A stretch of DNA of 62,772 bases from Enterobacter asburiae (GCF_021440515.1 NZ_JAKCMV010000008.1:90548-153319); one strand, 5' to 3'; positions 7,874 through 17,403 are shown, counted from the first letter of the stretch. Notes: generated from the sequence alone by a model not told the origin. Made by a program: numbers and translations.

Positions 7874-10800
7874 TTATTCGCTGGCAGATTTTTCGGCTTT
7901 ACCCGCCATCTGCGCCAGGAAGTCGTACCGCTTTTGCAGATCGGCGGCGGCGTCTTTCCACAGCTGCTCTGCCACTTCTGGCTGCTGAGCATTAAGACGA
8001 CGGAAGCGCTGCTCCTGCAATAGGGTCTCGGCAAGGGCGTCTGACGGTGGGCGGGAATCCAGCGCCAGCGGCAGTTTGCCTTTATCCGCGCGACGCGGAT
8101 CGAAGCGATACAGCGGCCAGAACCCGGTCGCGGTGAGCTGGCGCATCTGATCGTGGCTCAGCGCCAGATCGTAACCGTGCTCTTCGCAAGGGCTGTAGGC
8201 GATGATGAGCGACGGGCCAGGGTAGGCTTCCGCCTCCTGAATCGCCTTCACCGTCTGGTTCAGCTGCGCGCCCAGGGAAATCTGCGCCACGTAGACATGC
8301 CCGTACATCATCATGCTCACGCCGAGATCTTTACGCGCCTTGCGCTTCCCGTGTTCGCCAAATTTCGTTACCGCACCGAGCGGCGTGGCTTTTGACGCCT
8401 GCCCGCCGGTGTTGGAATAGCACTGCGTATCCAGCACCAGAATATTGACGTTTTCGGTCAGGCTCAGGACGTGATCCAGCCCGCCAAAGCCGATGTCGTA
8501 CGCCCAGCCGTCGCCGCCAATCAGCCAGATGGATTTCTCCACCAGCGCGTCGGCGTCCGTCAGCAGTTCGTCTGCACCCTCAACGCCCTGAAGGGCAGCG
8601 CGCAAGGCGGCAACCTGCTCACGACGCACTTCTGGCGTCGCGTCGCCGTGCAGCGCCTCGTTCAGATCCGCCGGGATCGTATCGGCAAACTGGTCGAGCA
8701 GACGCATCACGCGGGCGCGGTGCTGATCGACGGTTAAGCGGAAGCCCAGACCAAACTCGGCGTTATCTTCGAACAGGGAGTTCGCCCACGCCGGGCCGCG
8801 ACCGTTAGCGTCCGTGGTGTACGGCGTTGACGGCAGATTACCACCATAAATAGACGAACAGCCGGTGGCGTTGGCAATCAGCATCCGGTCCCCGTACAGC
8901 TGGGTCAGCAGCTTGATGTAAGGCGTTTCGCCGCAGCCGGAGCAGGCACCCGAGTACTCAAACAGCGGGGTGATCAGCTGGGAGGTGCGAATGTCGATAC
9001 GTTCCAGCCTGCTGCGGTCGATTTCCGGCAGGTCGAGGAAGAAGTCATAGTTCACCTTCTCTTCTTCGACGTGCTCCAGGCGCGACATCATATTGATCGC
9101 TTTGATTTCCGGATTTTGACGGTCCTTCGCCGGGCAGACCTCTACGCACAGGTTACAGCCGGTGCAGTCTTCCGGGGCCACCTGAAGCACATACTTCTGG
9201 CCGCGCATATCGCGGGATTTGACGTCAAGCGAGTGCAGGCTGGCTGGGGCGCTTTCCATTTCCTCTGGCGACACCACTTTGGCGCGGATCGCCGAGTGCG
9301 GGCAGGCGGCGACGCAGTGGTTACACTGGGTACACAGCTCCTCTTTCCAGATAGGGATCTCTTCGGCAATGTTGCGTTTTTCCCAGCGCGTGGTGCCCAT
9401 TGGCCAGGTGCCGTCCGGCGGCAGCGCCGACACGGGCAGCGCATCCCCCAGACCGGCCAGCATCGCGGCGGTCACGGTTTTCACAAAATCTGGCGCTTCG
9501 TCGGACACCACCGGCGGACGGTTCGGGCTGGTGGCGTTTACCGGCTGCAACGGCACTTCCGCCAGCGACTCGCGGGCCAGCGCCAGCGCCTGCCAGTTGC
9601 GCTCGACCAGCTCCTGGCCTTTGCTGCTGTAGCTTTTGGCAATCGCCCCCTGCAACTCCATCAGCGCGCTGTCGCCCGGCAGGATATTGGTCAGGTGGAA
9701 GAAGGCCATCTGCATAACGGTGTTAATACGCGCCGCCAGGCCACATTCACGGGCGATTTTCGCGGCGTTCACCACGTAAAATCGCGCTTTTTTCTGGTTC
9801 AGCACCGCCTGCACTTCCTGCGGCAGGCGTGCCCAGACCTCATCCGCGCTGTAAGGCGTGTTGAGCAGGAAAATACCGCCGGGCTTCAGGCGTTCGGCCA
9901 TCTGGTATTTGTCGATAAATTGCAGCTGGTGACAGCCCACAAAATCAGCCTGTGATATCAGGTACGCCGAGCGGATAGGATGCTCGCTGACGCGCAGGTG
10001 CGAAACGGTCAGGCCGCCCGCCTTTTTGGAGTCATAAACGAAATAGCCCTGCGCATACCACGGCGTAGAGTTACCGATGATCTTGATGTTGTTTTTGGTG
10101 GCCGACACGCTGCCGTCGCTGCCCAGGCCATAAAACAGCGCTTCGAGCTTAGCGCCCGACGGCAGGCTGTTTTCCGGCAGCGCCAGCGACAGGTTGGTGA
10201 CGTCGTCGTAAATCCCCACCGTAAAGCGCGGTTTTGGCTTCGCGGCGCTCAGCTCGTTAAACACGGCGAGCACGCAGTCCGGGCCGAACTCTTTCGAAGA
10301 CAGGCCGTAACGCCCGCCAATCACGCGCGGTAAGGTTTCGCGCTCACCGTTATTGAAGGCTTCTGCAAGGGCGGTCATCACGTCCAGATAGAGCGGCTCG
10401 GCGTGGGCGCCCGGCTCTTTGGTGCGATCGAGCACCGCCACCGTGCGCGCGCTTTCCGGCAGGACAGAGAGCAGATGTTTTGCCGAGAACGGGCGATAGA
10501 GGCGCACTTTCAGCACGCCAACTTTCTCGCCGCGGGTCAGCAGCTCGTCAACCACCTCTTCACAGGTGCCAATCGCCGAGCCCATCAGCACGATGACGCG
10601 CTCCGCCTGCGGGTGGCCGTAGTATTCGAACGGTTTGTATTCACGTCCGGTCGCGCTGGCGAAGTCGTTCATCGCCTGCTCAACGTGGTCGTACACCGCG
10701 TTGTACCACGGGTTGGTGGCCTCGCGGGACTGGAAGTAGGTGTCCGGGTTGGCGGAGGTGCCGCGGATCACCGGGTGCTCCGGGTTCAGCGCGCGTGCGC

Positions 10801-11398
10801 GGTGGGCATCAATATCCGCCTGCGGCAGCATGTTTTTGATGGTGTCATCCGCCAGCGGCACGATTTTATTGATTTCGTGCGAGGTGCGGAATCCATCAAA
10901 GAAATGAATAAACGGCACGCGACTTTTGAGGGTGGCGATATGCGAAATCAGCGCGAAGTCCTGCGCTTCCTGCACGCTGCTGGCGCAGAGCATGGCGCAC
11001 CCGGTCTGGCGCACGGCCATCACGTCGGAGTGATCGCCAAAAATAGAGAGCGCGTGCGTGGCGACGGTACGCGCCGCAACGTGCAATACGAAGGGAGTAA
11101 GTTGTCCTGCGAGCTTGTAGAGCGTCGGGATCATTAACAACAATCCCTGAGAAGAGGTAAACGACGTGGAGAGGGCACCGGTTTGCAGCGCGCCGTGCAC
11201 GGCGGCAATCGCCCCGGCTTCGGACTGCATTTCAACCACGCGGGGCACATCTCCCCAGACGTTTTTTAACCCGTTGCCTGCCCAGGCATCCGCCTGTTCT
11301 GCCATCGTGGAACTCGGCGTAATTGGGTAGATGGCGATAACTTCGCTGGTTCGAAACGCGACGGACGCGACCGCACCATTACCGTCAATAGTTTGCAT
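7874..11398 (-). CDS. nifJ: Pyruvate:flavodoxin/ferredoxin oxidoreductase
   Basis: Converts pyruvate and CoA to acetyl-CoA and CO2 and passes electrons to flavodoxin or ferredoxin. The 1174-residue single-chain form has the N-terminal pyrimidine-binding and CoA domains, two 4Fe-4S sites (CTQCNHCVAACPHSAI and CTGCNLCVEVCPAKD near residues 685-760), the later single cluster (CSGCGETPY) and the thiamine diphosphate motif GDGWAYDIG. It equals E. coli YdbK, which is linked to oxidative-stress response. Its place between micC and ydbJ is the E. coli place. Confidence 0.97.
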   Translation of the reverse strand: MQTIDGNGAVASVAFRTSEVIAIYPITPSSTMAEQADAWAGNGLKNVWGDVPRVVEMQSEAGAIAAVHGALQTGALSTSFTSSQGLLLMIPTLYKLAGQLTPFVLHVAARTVATHALSIFGDHSDVMAVRQTGCAMLCASSVQEAQDFALISHIATLKSRVPFIHFFDGFRTSHEINKIVPLADDTIKNMLPQADIDAHRARALNPEHPVIRGTSANPDTYFQSREATNPWYNAVYDHVEQAMNDFASATGREYKPFEYYGHPQAERVIVLMGSAIGTCEEVVDELLTRGEKVGVLKVRLYRPFSAKHLLSVLPESARTVAVLDRTKEPGAHAEPLYLDVMTALAEAFNNGERETLPRVIGGRYGLSSKEFGPDCVLAVFNELSAAKPKPRFTVGIYDDVTNLSLALPENSLPSGAKLEALFYGLGSDGSVSATKNNIKIIGNSTPWYAQGYFVYDSKKAGGLTVSHLRVSEHPIRSAYLISQADFVGCHQLQFIDKYQMAERLKPGGIFLLNTPYSADEVWARLPQEVQAVLNQKKARFYVVNAAKIARECGLAARINTVMQMAFFHLTNILPGDSALMELQGAIAKSYSSKGQELVERNWQALALARESLAEVPLQPVNATSPNRPPVVSDEAPDFVKTVTAAMLAGLGDALPVSALPPDGTWPMGTTRWEKRNIAEEIPIWKEELCTQCNHCVAACPHSAIRAKVVSPEEMESAPASLHSLDVKSRDMRGQKYVLQVAPEDCTGCNLCVEVCPAKDRQNPEIKAINMMSRLEHVEEEKVNYDFFLDLPEIDRSRLERIDIRTSQLITPLFEYSGACSGCGETPYIKLLTQLYGDRMLIANATGCSSIYGGNLPSTPYTTDANGRGPAWANSLFEDNAEFGLGFRLTVDQHRARVMRLLDQFADTIPADLNEALHGDATPEVRREQVAALRAALQGVEGADELLTDADALVEKSIWLIGGDGWAYDIGFGGLDHVLSLTENVNILVLDTQCYSNTGGQASKATPLGAVTKFGEHGKRKARKDLGVSMMMYGHVYVAQISLGAQLNQTVKAIQEAEAYPGPSLIIAYSPCEEHGYDLALSHDQMRQLTATGFWPLYRFDPRRADKGKLPLALDSRPPSDALAETLLQEQRFRRLNAQQPEVAEQLWKDAAADLQKRYDFLAQMAGKAEKSASE

Positions 11399-11668
11399 AA
11401 GACGACACCCTTACATTGCGCAAAAAAGGGGACCCGTGAAACCGCGACGGGCCCTGATAATTATTCCCTTATTTTAGCAAAGGACGGATTTTACGATTTT
11501 CGCTTTTGTGTCCTGGGTATTCGCCATACCTATGAGTAGATCAATGTTCTGGCAAAAAAATGGTGAGGATTTGTTTCCGGAGTGCATAAATACGCATCGG
11601 GAGTCTCGACGCATCGCCACGCTATGCCTATTATGCATAGGTTTCGTAACACTTATGGGGAAAAGATT

Positions 11669-11935
11669 ATGCGTTCAGCGTTATGGGTAGGATGTGCCGC
11701 ACTTCTGTTATCGGCATGCAGTAATGAACCTGTGCAGCAGGCCACCGCGGCACACGTTTCGCCGGGAATGCGAGCGGCAATGTCCAGCTCAGGACAGGCC
11801 AACTGCGCCATGATTGGCGGTTCTCTTTCCGTTGCCCGCCAGCTTGATGGCTCTGCAATTGGCATGTGCGCCTTGCCTAACGGCAAACGCTGTAGCGAAC
11901 AGTCGCTTGCCGTAGGGTCGTGCGGAAATTATTAA
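11669..11935 (+). CDS. ydbJ: DUF333 lipoprotein YdbJ
   Basis: Small lipoprotein of unknown role. The signal peptide ends in the lipobox LSAC with the lipidated Cys at residue 17. The mature part has the DUF333 phrase NCAMIGGSLSVARQ and MCALPNGKRCSEQSL, with paired cysteines that probably form disulfides outside the cytoplasm. The 88-residue sequence is very close to E. coli YdbJ. I chose the ATG at 11669, because longer starts put residues before the signal peptide. It converges with hslJ with no spacer. Confidence 0.93.
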   Translation: MRSALWVGCAALLLSACSNEPVQQATAAHVSPGMRAAMSSSGQANCAMIGGSLSVARQLDGSAIGMCALPNGKRCSEQSLAVGSCGNY

Positions 11936-12373
11936 TTAGTCTGCGCGCTTAAAGCTCAGGGTTTTATCCGCCGTCGCCAGCGTGAGCTGGTCTTCCGTGA
12001 GATCAACCTGTGCGCCCTGGCTCAGCATCGCGCCGATTGCCTGGTCCAGCTCGTTAAGCTGCGGATCGGTACACAGCTTGCGGGTCATCGCCAGCGTTTT
12101 GACCTTCAGCTCGCCTTCGGACAATCTCCCCTGTCCGTTGAAGCCGTTACACATCATGCCTGACACGGTAATGTTATTGGTCAGGCTAATATCCTTTTGC
12201 GCGCTAAAGCGGATTTCAGGCCGCGCGGCGGTGGATTTCACGGCTTTGCCGTCCACATTCTCCAGAACAAAACGATGATTCTGAAGCTGGTCCGGCTGTA
12301 CAGACGCTTTACCAGGATTAACGCAGCCGGACAACGCCAGGCTGAAGAGACTTAACGCAACGAGCTTTTTCAT
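11936..12373 (-). CDS. hslJ: META-domain lipoprotein HslJ
   Basis: Heat-inducible outer-membrane lipoprotein linked to novobiocin tolerance in E. coli. The 145-residue product has a lipobox LSGC and the META motif region (VSGMMCNGFNG ... MTRKLC). The start at 12373 gives the usual signal peptide (MKKLVALSLF); the frame extends 11 codons further upstream without support. In E. coli ldhA follows; here the oxidase operon does. Confidence 0.93.
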   Translation of the reverse strand: MKKLVALSLFSLALSGCVNPGKASVQPDQLQNHRFVLENVDGKAVKSTAARPEIRFSAQKDISLTNNITVSGMMCNGFNGQGRLSEGELKVKTLAMTRKLCTDPQLNELDQAIGAMLSQGAQVDLTEDQLTLATADKTLSFKRAD

Positions 12374-12464
12374 ATTTATTCTCAAACTATCAATGCTATG
12401 TATCAATTACAGTGTAACGATACGCCGCCGTGCGTTAATGGGGTTTATCTGAAAGTGCGAGAAG

Positions 12465-12490
12465 ACCGGACTGCGCAAGGGCAGCCCGGT
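12465..12490 (-). terminator. Possible terminator of the cio operon
   Basis: Imperfect hairpin ACCGG-CTGC / GCAG-CCGGT, a few bases after the last small gene of the oxidase operon. The following bases are pyrimidine-rich rather than a pure T run. Confidence 0.4.
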
Positions 12491-12497
12491 TGGTGGG

Positions 12498-12626
12498 TTA
12501 GTGGGATTTAAAGCCGGCCGCCGCCATCAGCAGGCGAAAGAACATACTCACTCCCGCCAGGGCCAGGACGCTGCCGCCCCAGATGACCGCCAGCCACATC
12601 AGACGTTTCCAGACAGGTTGTTGCAT
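12498..12626 (-). CDS. CydX-like small subunit (DUF2474) of cyanide-insensitive oxidase
   Basis: A 42-residue single-span membrane protein starting MQQPVWKRLMWL. It has an N-terminal basic patch, a hydrophobic helix (AVIWGGSVLALAGVSMFF) and a short tail. Its ATG overlaps the cioB stop codon (TGATG on the reverse strand), so it is translationally coupled to it. Proteins of this type (DUF2474, CydX/CydS analogues) follow CioB genes and stabilise bd-type oxidases. The frame is open further upstream, but that longer reading only shadows cioB. Confidence 0.82.
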   Translation of the reverse strand: MQQPVWKRLMWLAVIWGGSVLALAGVSMFFRLLMAAAGFKSH

Positions 12627-13636
12627 CAGTGATAACCCTCCCCATGCTGAACTTTTCCGCGAAAGACGTAATAGCTCCAGAAGGTATAGACCAAAATGAC
12701 GGGAACGATCGCCAGCGCCCCCACCAGCATAAAGCCCTGACTCTGCGCAGGCGCAGCGGCCTGCCACAGGGTAATGGACGGCGGAATGATGTGCGGCCAG
12801 ATGCTGATCCCAAGCCCGCTAAAGCCGAGGAAGATCAGCCCCAGCGTTAACACAAACGGCAGGTTATGGCTGTCCGGGTTGTTAAGGCTGCGCCACTGTA
12901 GCAGGCTCAACGCCACCACCAGCGCCGGGACCGGCAGCAGGAAGAACAGATTGGGCAGCGTGAACCAGCGCTCGGCGATAGCGGAATGGGCCAGCGGCGT
13001 CCAGGCGCTGATTGCCGCAATAATCACCAGCAGTGCGGCGAGCAGGCGTTTAGACACCTGACGCATCCGCTGCTGGAGCGCGTTCTCACTTTTCATCACC
13101 AGCCAGGTCGCCCCGAGCAGGGCATAGGCCACCACCAGCCCCGCGCCGCAGAACAGGCTAAACGGCGTCAGCCAGTCAAACGGGCCGCCGCTGTAGGCCC
13201 GTCCGGTCACGGAAAAGCCGTTGAGCACCGCGCCCACCGTTACGCCCTGGGTGAAGGTCGCCAGAATCGAACCGCCGATAAAGGCTTTGTCCCAGAAAGG
13301 GCGGTGCGCCGGGGTCGCCTTAAAGCGGAATTCAAAGGCGACGCCGCGAAAGATAAGTCCGATCAGCATTAACGTTAGCGGGATGGTGAGCGCATCAATT
13401 ATCACCGCGTAGGCCAGCGGAAAGGCGCCGAACAGCGCCGCCCCGCCGAGCACCAGCCAGGTTTCGTTCCCGTCCCAGACGGGAGCGACGCTGTTCACCA
13501 TCACGTCCCGGTCGTCGGCGTCGCGTACCGCAGGAAACAGAATGCCGATGCCCAGATCGAACCCGTCCATCACGATGTACATCAGGGTGGCAAAAACGAT
13601 AATCACGAACCAGATAATGGAAAGATCGAGACCCAT
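12626..13636 (-). CDS. cioB: Cyanide-insensitive terminal oxidase subunit II (CioB)
   Basis: Membrane subunit II of a bd-type quinol oxidase that reduces oxygen to water. The 336-residue length fits CioB rather than CydB or AppB of E. coli (about 378). Hydrophobic helices alternate through the whole chain, and the start MGLDLSIIWF..VMDGFDLGIG carries the family motif DGFDLG. Its ATG overlaps the cioA stop (TAATG). Confidence 0.9.
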   Translation of the reverse strand: MGLDLSIIWFVIIVFATLMYIVMDGFDLGIGILFPAVRDADDRDVMVNSVAPVWDGNETWLVLGGAALFGAFPLAYAVIIDALTIPLTLMLIGLIFRGVAFEFRFKATPAHRPFWDKAFIGGSILATFTQGVTVGAVLNGFSVTGRAYSGGPFDWLTPFSLFCGAGLVVAYALLGATWLVMKSENALQQRMRQVSKRLLAALLVIIAAISAWTPLAHSAIAERWFTLPNLFFLLPVPALVVALSLLQWRSLNNPDSHNLPFVLTLGLIFLGFSGLGISIWPHIIPPSITLWQAAAPAQSQGFMLVGALAIVPVILVYTFWSYYVFRGKVQHGEGYH

Positions 13637-15036
13637 TACGGTTTCTCCTCTAAATCAGTGGTGACGGCAGACAGTGGGCGAGCGGGGCGGCCATCGGACT
13701 CGGTGGCAAAGGTTTCGTGCGGCTGCGGGCCTTTTTTAATCAGCCGGACCATATAGCTGTAGCCCACGCCAAACACCGAGGTATAGACCACGAAGAAGGC
13801 CAGCAGGCTGATGCTCATGTGCAGAGCGCCGTGCGCCGATACCGCATCTTTGGTGCGCTGTAATCCGTAGACCACCCACGGCTGGCGGCCCACTTCGGTG
13901 GTCACCCATCCCGCCAGAATGGCAATCAGGCCGGACGGCCCCATCAGCAGGGCAAACCACAGGAAGGGACGCGAGGTGTAGACCCGTTTTCTGTAGCGCA
14001 GCCAGACCGCCGCCACGCCCAGCATCAGCATCAGCATGCCCAGCCCGGCCATAATGCGGAACGACCAGAACACGATGGTGGAGTTCGGGCGATCTTCTTT
14101 CGCAAACTCCTTCAGGGCCGGAACCTGTTTGTCCAGGCTGTGGGTGAGGATCAGGCTGCCGAGCGCGGGGATCTCAAGCCCGTAGCGCGTGCGCTCCTGC
14201 TCCATATCCGGCCAGCCAAACAGCAGCAGCGGCGTCGGCTCGCCGGGCGGGTTTTCCCAGTGTCCCTCGATGGCGGCGATTTTCGCAGGCTGATGTTTCA
14301 GGGTATTCAGGCCGTGCATGTCACCGACCAGTGCCTGAATGGGGGCGACAATCAGGGTCATCCACAGGGCCATCGAGAACATGGCGCGGATCGCAGGCGT
14401 GTTGTTGCCGCGCAGCAGATGCCAGGCGGCAGACGCGCCGACGAACAGGGCGCTGCTCAGGAACGCCGCGATAGACATGTGCAGCAGGCGATACGGGAAG
14501 GAGGGGTTAAACACCACCGCGAGCCAGTCAACCGGCACCACCTGTCCGTTAACGATCTCAAAGCCCTGCGGAGTCTGCATCCAGCTGTTCGACGCGAGGA
14601 TCCAGAACGTGGAAATAATGGTGCCCAGCGCCACCATGCAGGTGGAAAAGAAGTGCAGCCCCGGTCCGACCTTGTTCCAGCCGAACAGCATCACCCCGAG
14701 GAAACCGGCCTCAAGGAAGAAGGCGGTCAGCACTTCATAGGTCAAAAGCGGGCCGGTAATGCTCCCGGCGAACTGGGAAAAACCGCTCCAGTTGGTGCCA
14801 AACTGGTACGCCATCACCAGCCCGGAGACCACGCCCATGCCGAAGTTAACGGCGAAGATTTTCGACCAGAAATGGTACAGCGAGCGCCAGACCGGATTTT
14901 TTGTTTTCAGCCACAGCCCTTCGAGCACGGCGAGGTAGCTCGCCAGGCCGATGGTGATCGCCGGGAAGATAATGTGAAAGGATACGGTAAACGCAAACTG
15001 TATCCGCGCAAGGTGAAACGCATCTAAACCAAACAT
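13636..15036 (-). CDS. cioA: Cyanide-insensitive terminal oxidase subunit I (CioA)
   Basis: Haem-bearing subunit I of a bd-type quinol oxidase. The 466-residue chain has the CydA-family phrases LARIQFAFT (with the axial His in FHIIFP), GRQPWVVYG and AHGALHMS. The quinol loop is short, as in CioA, and the total is much shorter than E. coli CydA, so this is the cyanide-insensitive type. I chose MFGLDAFHLARIQ at 15036; the frame runs 16 codons further without a good ribosome site. The three-gene operon is absent from the E. coli K-12 locus. Confidence 0.92.
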   Translation of the reverse strand: MFGLDAFHLARIQFAFTVSFHIIFPAITIGLASYLAVLEGLWLKTKNPVWRSLYHFWSKIFAVNFGMGVVSGLVMAYQFGTNWSGFSQFAGSITGPLLTYEVLTAFFLEAGFLGVMLFGWNKVGPGLHFFSTCMVALGTIISTFWILASNSWMQTPQGFEIVNGQVVPVDWLAVVFNPSFPYRLLHMSIAAFLSSALFVGASAAWHLLRGNNTPAIRAMFSMALWMTLIVAPIQALVGDMHGLNTLKHQPAKIAAIEGHWENPPGEPTPLLLFGWPDMEQERTRYGLEIPALGSLILTHSLDKQVPALKEFAKEDRPNSTIVFWSFRIMAGLGMLMLMLGVAAVWLRYRKRVYTSRPFLWFALLMGPSGLIAILAGWVTTEVGRQPWVVYGLQRTKDAVSAHGALHMSISLLAFFVVYTSVFGVGYSYMVRLIKKGPQPHETFATESDGRPARPLSAVTTDLEEKP

Positions 15037-15299
15037 GCACAGCCTCAATGTCAAACGGTGTGCTGTTATGGTATGGGGAGGCAAAGCCGAGTATCAGAGG
15101 CAGAAAAATGAAATTTATGTATAACAGTTTGCAAAACCGACTGGCTTTTGCAGGCTGATATAGCCGCACAATTTCCGCTAGCACATAATTCGTCACATTA
15201 TAAAAAGATTATTCTTATGCATTTTATTCATTAAACTGCTTGCTTTACCGTCAGCGCCATGCGTTAATGACCTTCTGGTTTTGATTTCAAATAAATATC
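15037..15299. other. Intergenic region upstream of cioA
   Basis: AT-rich divergent promoter region of cioA and ymcF. I see no convincing gene or named operator here. Confidence 0.4.
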
Positions 15300-15449
15300 T
15301 GACGTAGTTTTATAAAGCAGTTCTCATCACGTTGTGCCTCTCCGCAGCCTCTCTTGGGTCTTTCTCTACACTCCGATTAGTTTTGATTCATACCACTATC
15401 GCCTTAAGGCCCATTAGCAATTTACGTATTTACGTTTCAGGAGATTCAT
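15300..15449 (+). promoter_or_regulatory. Long leader of ymcF with cold-box-like element
   Basis: TGACGTA at 15300-15306 resembles the first bases of the cspA cold box. AATATC-like and TTTTGATTTC-like promoter elements lie just before it. If transcription begins there, the leader is ~150 bases, a length typical of cold-shock mRNAs. AGGAGA precedes the ymcF ATG. Confidence 0.35.
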
Positions 15450-15638
15450 ATGACTTCTTACATTCACTTCCGCTGCCCTTGCTGTCATGGCTCGCAGTAC
15501 CGCACGTCAGTTTTTGATGTGTCTGAAAAAAATCCACATGGCGCGAAATGCATTTTCTGCAAATCCCCAATGGTAACGCTCGATCATTTAGCCGCTGCCC
15601 GTTTTTCGCAGAGCATGATGACCGAGTTCCGTAAGTAA
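15450..15638 (+). CDS. ymcF: Cold-shock small protein YmcF
   Basis: A 62-residue zinc-ribbon-like protein beginning MTSYIHFRCPCCHGSQYRTS, with Cys pairs CPCC and CIFC. It is very similar to E. coli YmcF as I recall it, a small protein found to be made after cold shock. The ribosome site AGGAGA is ideal. It stands before ydcR, not beside gnsA as in E. coli, so the gene or its surroundings have moved. Confidence 0.85.
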   Translation: MTSYIHFRCPCCHGSQYRTSVFDVSEKNPHGAKCIFCKSPMVTLDHLAAARFSQSMMTEFRK

Positions 15639-15718
15639 TTATCCGTTTACCATAACAGTTAGCTAAATATTCTCTTTTTCTCCTGCTGATATACACTATC
15701 GGCCATAAGGAGAATCTG

Positions 15719-17128
15719 ATGAAAAAATACCAGCGTCTGGCGCAACAAATTATCTCGCAAATCGAGCTTGGCGCATGGCTGCCAGGGGATAAGCTGCCGT
15801 CACTGCGTGAGCAGGTCGCCCGCAGCGGGATGAGTTTTATGACCGTCGGTCATGCCTATCAGATGCTGGAAAGCCAGGGAAGGATCGTTGCAAGACCGCA
15901 GTCGGGCTACTACGTTGCCCCGCGCCCGACGCTACAGCAACCTTCGCCGCCTGCCCAGGTGACCCTCGATGAAGTGGTGGATATCAATACCTACATCTTC
16001 GACGTGTTGCAGGCCAGCCGCGATCCCTCTGTCGTTCCCTTTGCGTCTGCCTTTCCCGATCCCCGACTTTTCCCGCTCCAGCAGCTGAACCGCTCTCTGG
16101 CGAACGTCAGCAAAACGGCCACCGCCATGAGCGTGATTGAAAACCTGCCGCCGGGAAACGTCGATTTGCGTCAGGCCATCGCCCGTCGCTACGCCCAGCA
16201 GGGAATGAATATCTCCCCGGACGAAATCGTGATCACCGCAGGGGCGCTTGAGGCGCTCAACCTCAGCTTGCAGGCGGTGACCGAGCCGGGTGACTGGGTT
16301 ATCGTTGAAAATCCCTGTTTTTACGGTGCGCTCCAGGCGCTTGAACGCCTGAAGCTAAAAGCGCTGTCTATCGCAACCGACGTGCGCGAGGGCATTGATT
16401 TAACCGCGCTCGAACAGGCGCTGAACGAGTATCCGGTGAAGGCATGCTGGCTGATGACCAACAGCCAGAACCCGCTTGGATTTACCCTCAGCGCCGAGAA
16501 AAAAGCGCATCTGGTCGCGCTGCTCACCAGACATAACGTCACGCTGATTGAAGACGATGTCTACAGCGAACTCTATTTCGGCCGCGAAAAGCCGCTTCCG
16601 GCGAAAGCCTGGGACACGCAGGAGATGACGCTGCACTGCTCGTCGTTCTCCAAGTGCCTGGTGGCGGGGTTTCGCATTGGCTGGGTCGCGGCGGGTAAAC
16701 ACGCCCGGCGCATTCAGCAGTTGCAGCTGATGAGTACGCTGTCGACCAGCTCGCCGATGCAGCTGGCGCTGGTGGATTATCTGGCGACCAAGCGTTACGA
16801 CGCCCATCTTCGCCGCCTGCGCCGTACTCTCGCGGAGCGGAAACAGCAGGCGTGGCAGTCGCTGTTACGCCATATGCCGGCGGGGGTGAAAATTCATCAT
16901 AACGACAGCGGCTATTTCCTGTGGCTGGAGCTTCCGGCACCGCTGGACGCCGGGCTGCTGAGCGAGAAGGCCTTAACGCACCATATCAGCATCGCGCCGG
17001 GAAAAATGTTTTCGACCTCCGATGCCTGGACGCCGTTCTTCCGTTTTAATACCTCCTGGGCGTGGGGCGAACGGGAAGAGCAGGCGGTGGAACAGTTGGG
17101 CCAGCTAATTAGCACGATGATGGAATAA
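15719..17128 (+). CDS. ydcR: MocR-type regulator YdcR
   Basis: GntR-family DNA-binding domain (residues ~1-75) fused to an aminotransferase-like PLP domain, the MocR architecture. The PLP lysine lies in SSFSKCLVAGFRIGW. It matches E. coli YdcR over its 469 residues. It is transcribed towards ydcS, which it may control, as MocR proteins often govern linked polyamine or GABA genes. A ribosome site AAGGAG precedes the ATG. Confidence 0.95.
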   Translation: MKKYQRLAQQIISQIELGAWLPGDKLPSLREQVARSGMSFMTVGHAYQMLESQGRIVARPQSGYYVAPRPTLQQPSPPAQVTLDEVVDINTYIFDVLQASRDPSVVPFASAFPDPRLFPLQQLNRSLANVSKTATAMSVIENLPPGNVDLRQAIARRYAQQGMNISPDEIVITAGALEALNLSLQAVTEPGDWVIVENPCFYGALQALERLKLKALSIATDVREGIDLTALEQALNEYPVKACWLMTNSQNPLGFTLSAEKKAHLVALLTRHNVTLIEDDVYSELYFGREKPLPAKAWDTQEMTLHCSSFSKCLVAGFRIGWVAAGKHARRIQQLQLMSTLSTSSPMQLALVDYLATKRYDAHLRRLRRTLAERKQQAWQSLLRHMPAGVKIHHNDSGYFLWLELPAPLDAGLLSEKALTHHISIAPGKMFSTSDAWTPFFRFNTSWAWGEREEQAVEQLGQLISTMME

Positions 17129-17162
17129 TTATTTCTGCGCGTGTTCGCCCGTATAAAAATTT

Positions 17163-17197
17163 AAAAAAGCACCGTCCAAATCAGGCGGTGCTTTTTT
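17163..17197. terminator. Bidirectional terminator after ydcR
   Basis: AAAAAAGCACCG / CGGTGCTTTTTT is a perfect 12-base inverted repeat with an 11-base loop, giving a T run on either strand. Confidence 0.9.
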
Positions 17198-17403
17198 ATT
17201 GCGTCATAGGAAATCTGCATACCGCCTCGCATCGCTAACCCCTTGTCTATAATCCAGTTAACGGGGAATGCGCCCCCGGTCACACCTTAATGAAATTTCC
17301 GTAAGCCGCAGGGTGCGGCGCATTGGCGCGGTCTACGTTTAATTAAGGAGATATTTTTACGGCACGGCTGCCGCTAAATTTCATTGCGACAGGAGTAAAT
17401 CGA

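Noticed and set aside
12498..12767. 89-residue version of the small oxidase subunit
   Set aside because: The first 47 residues are an out-of-frame reading of cioB; the ATG at 12626, coupled to the cioB stop, gives the family length.
15332..15517. 61-residue frame overlapping ymcF, considered as a YmcE-like protein
   Set aside because: No similarity to YmcE as I recall it, no ribosome site, and it lies in the probable ymcF leader.
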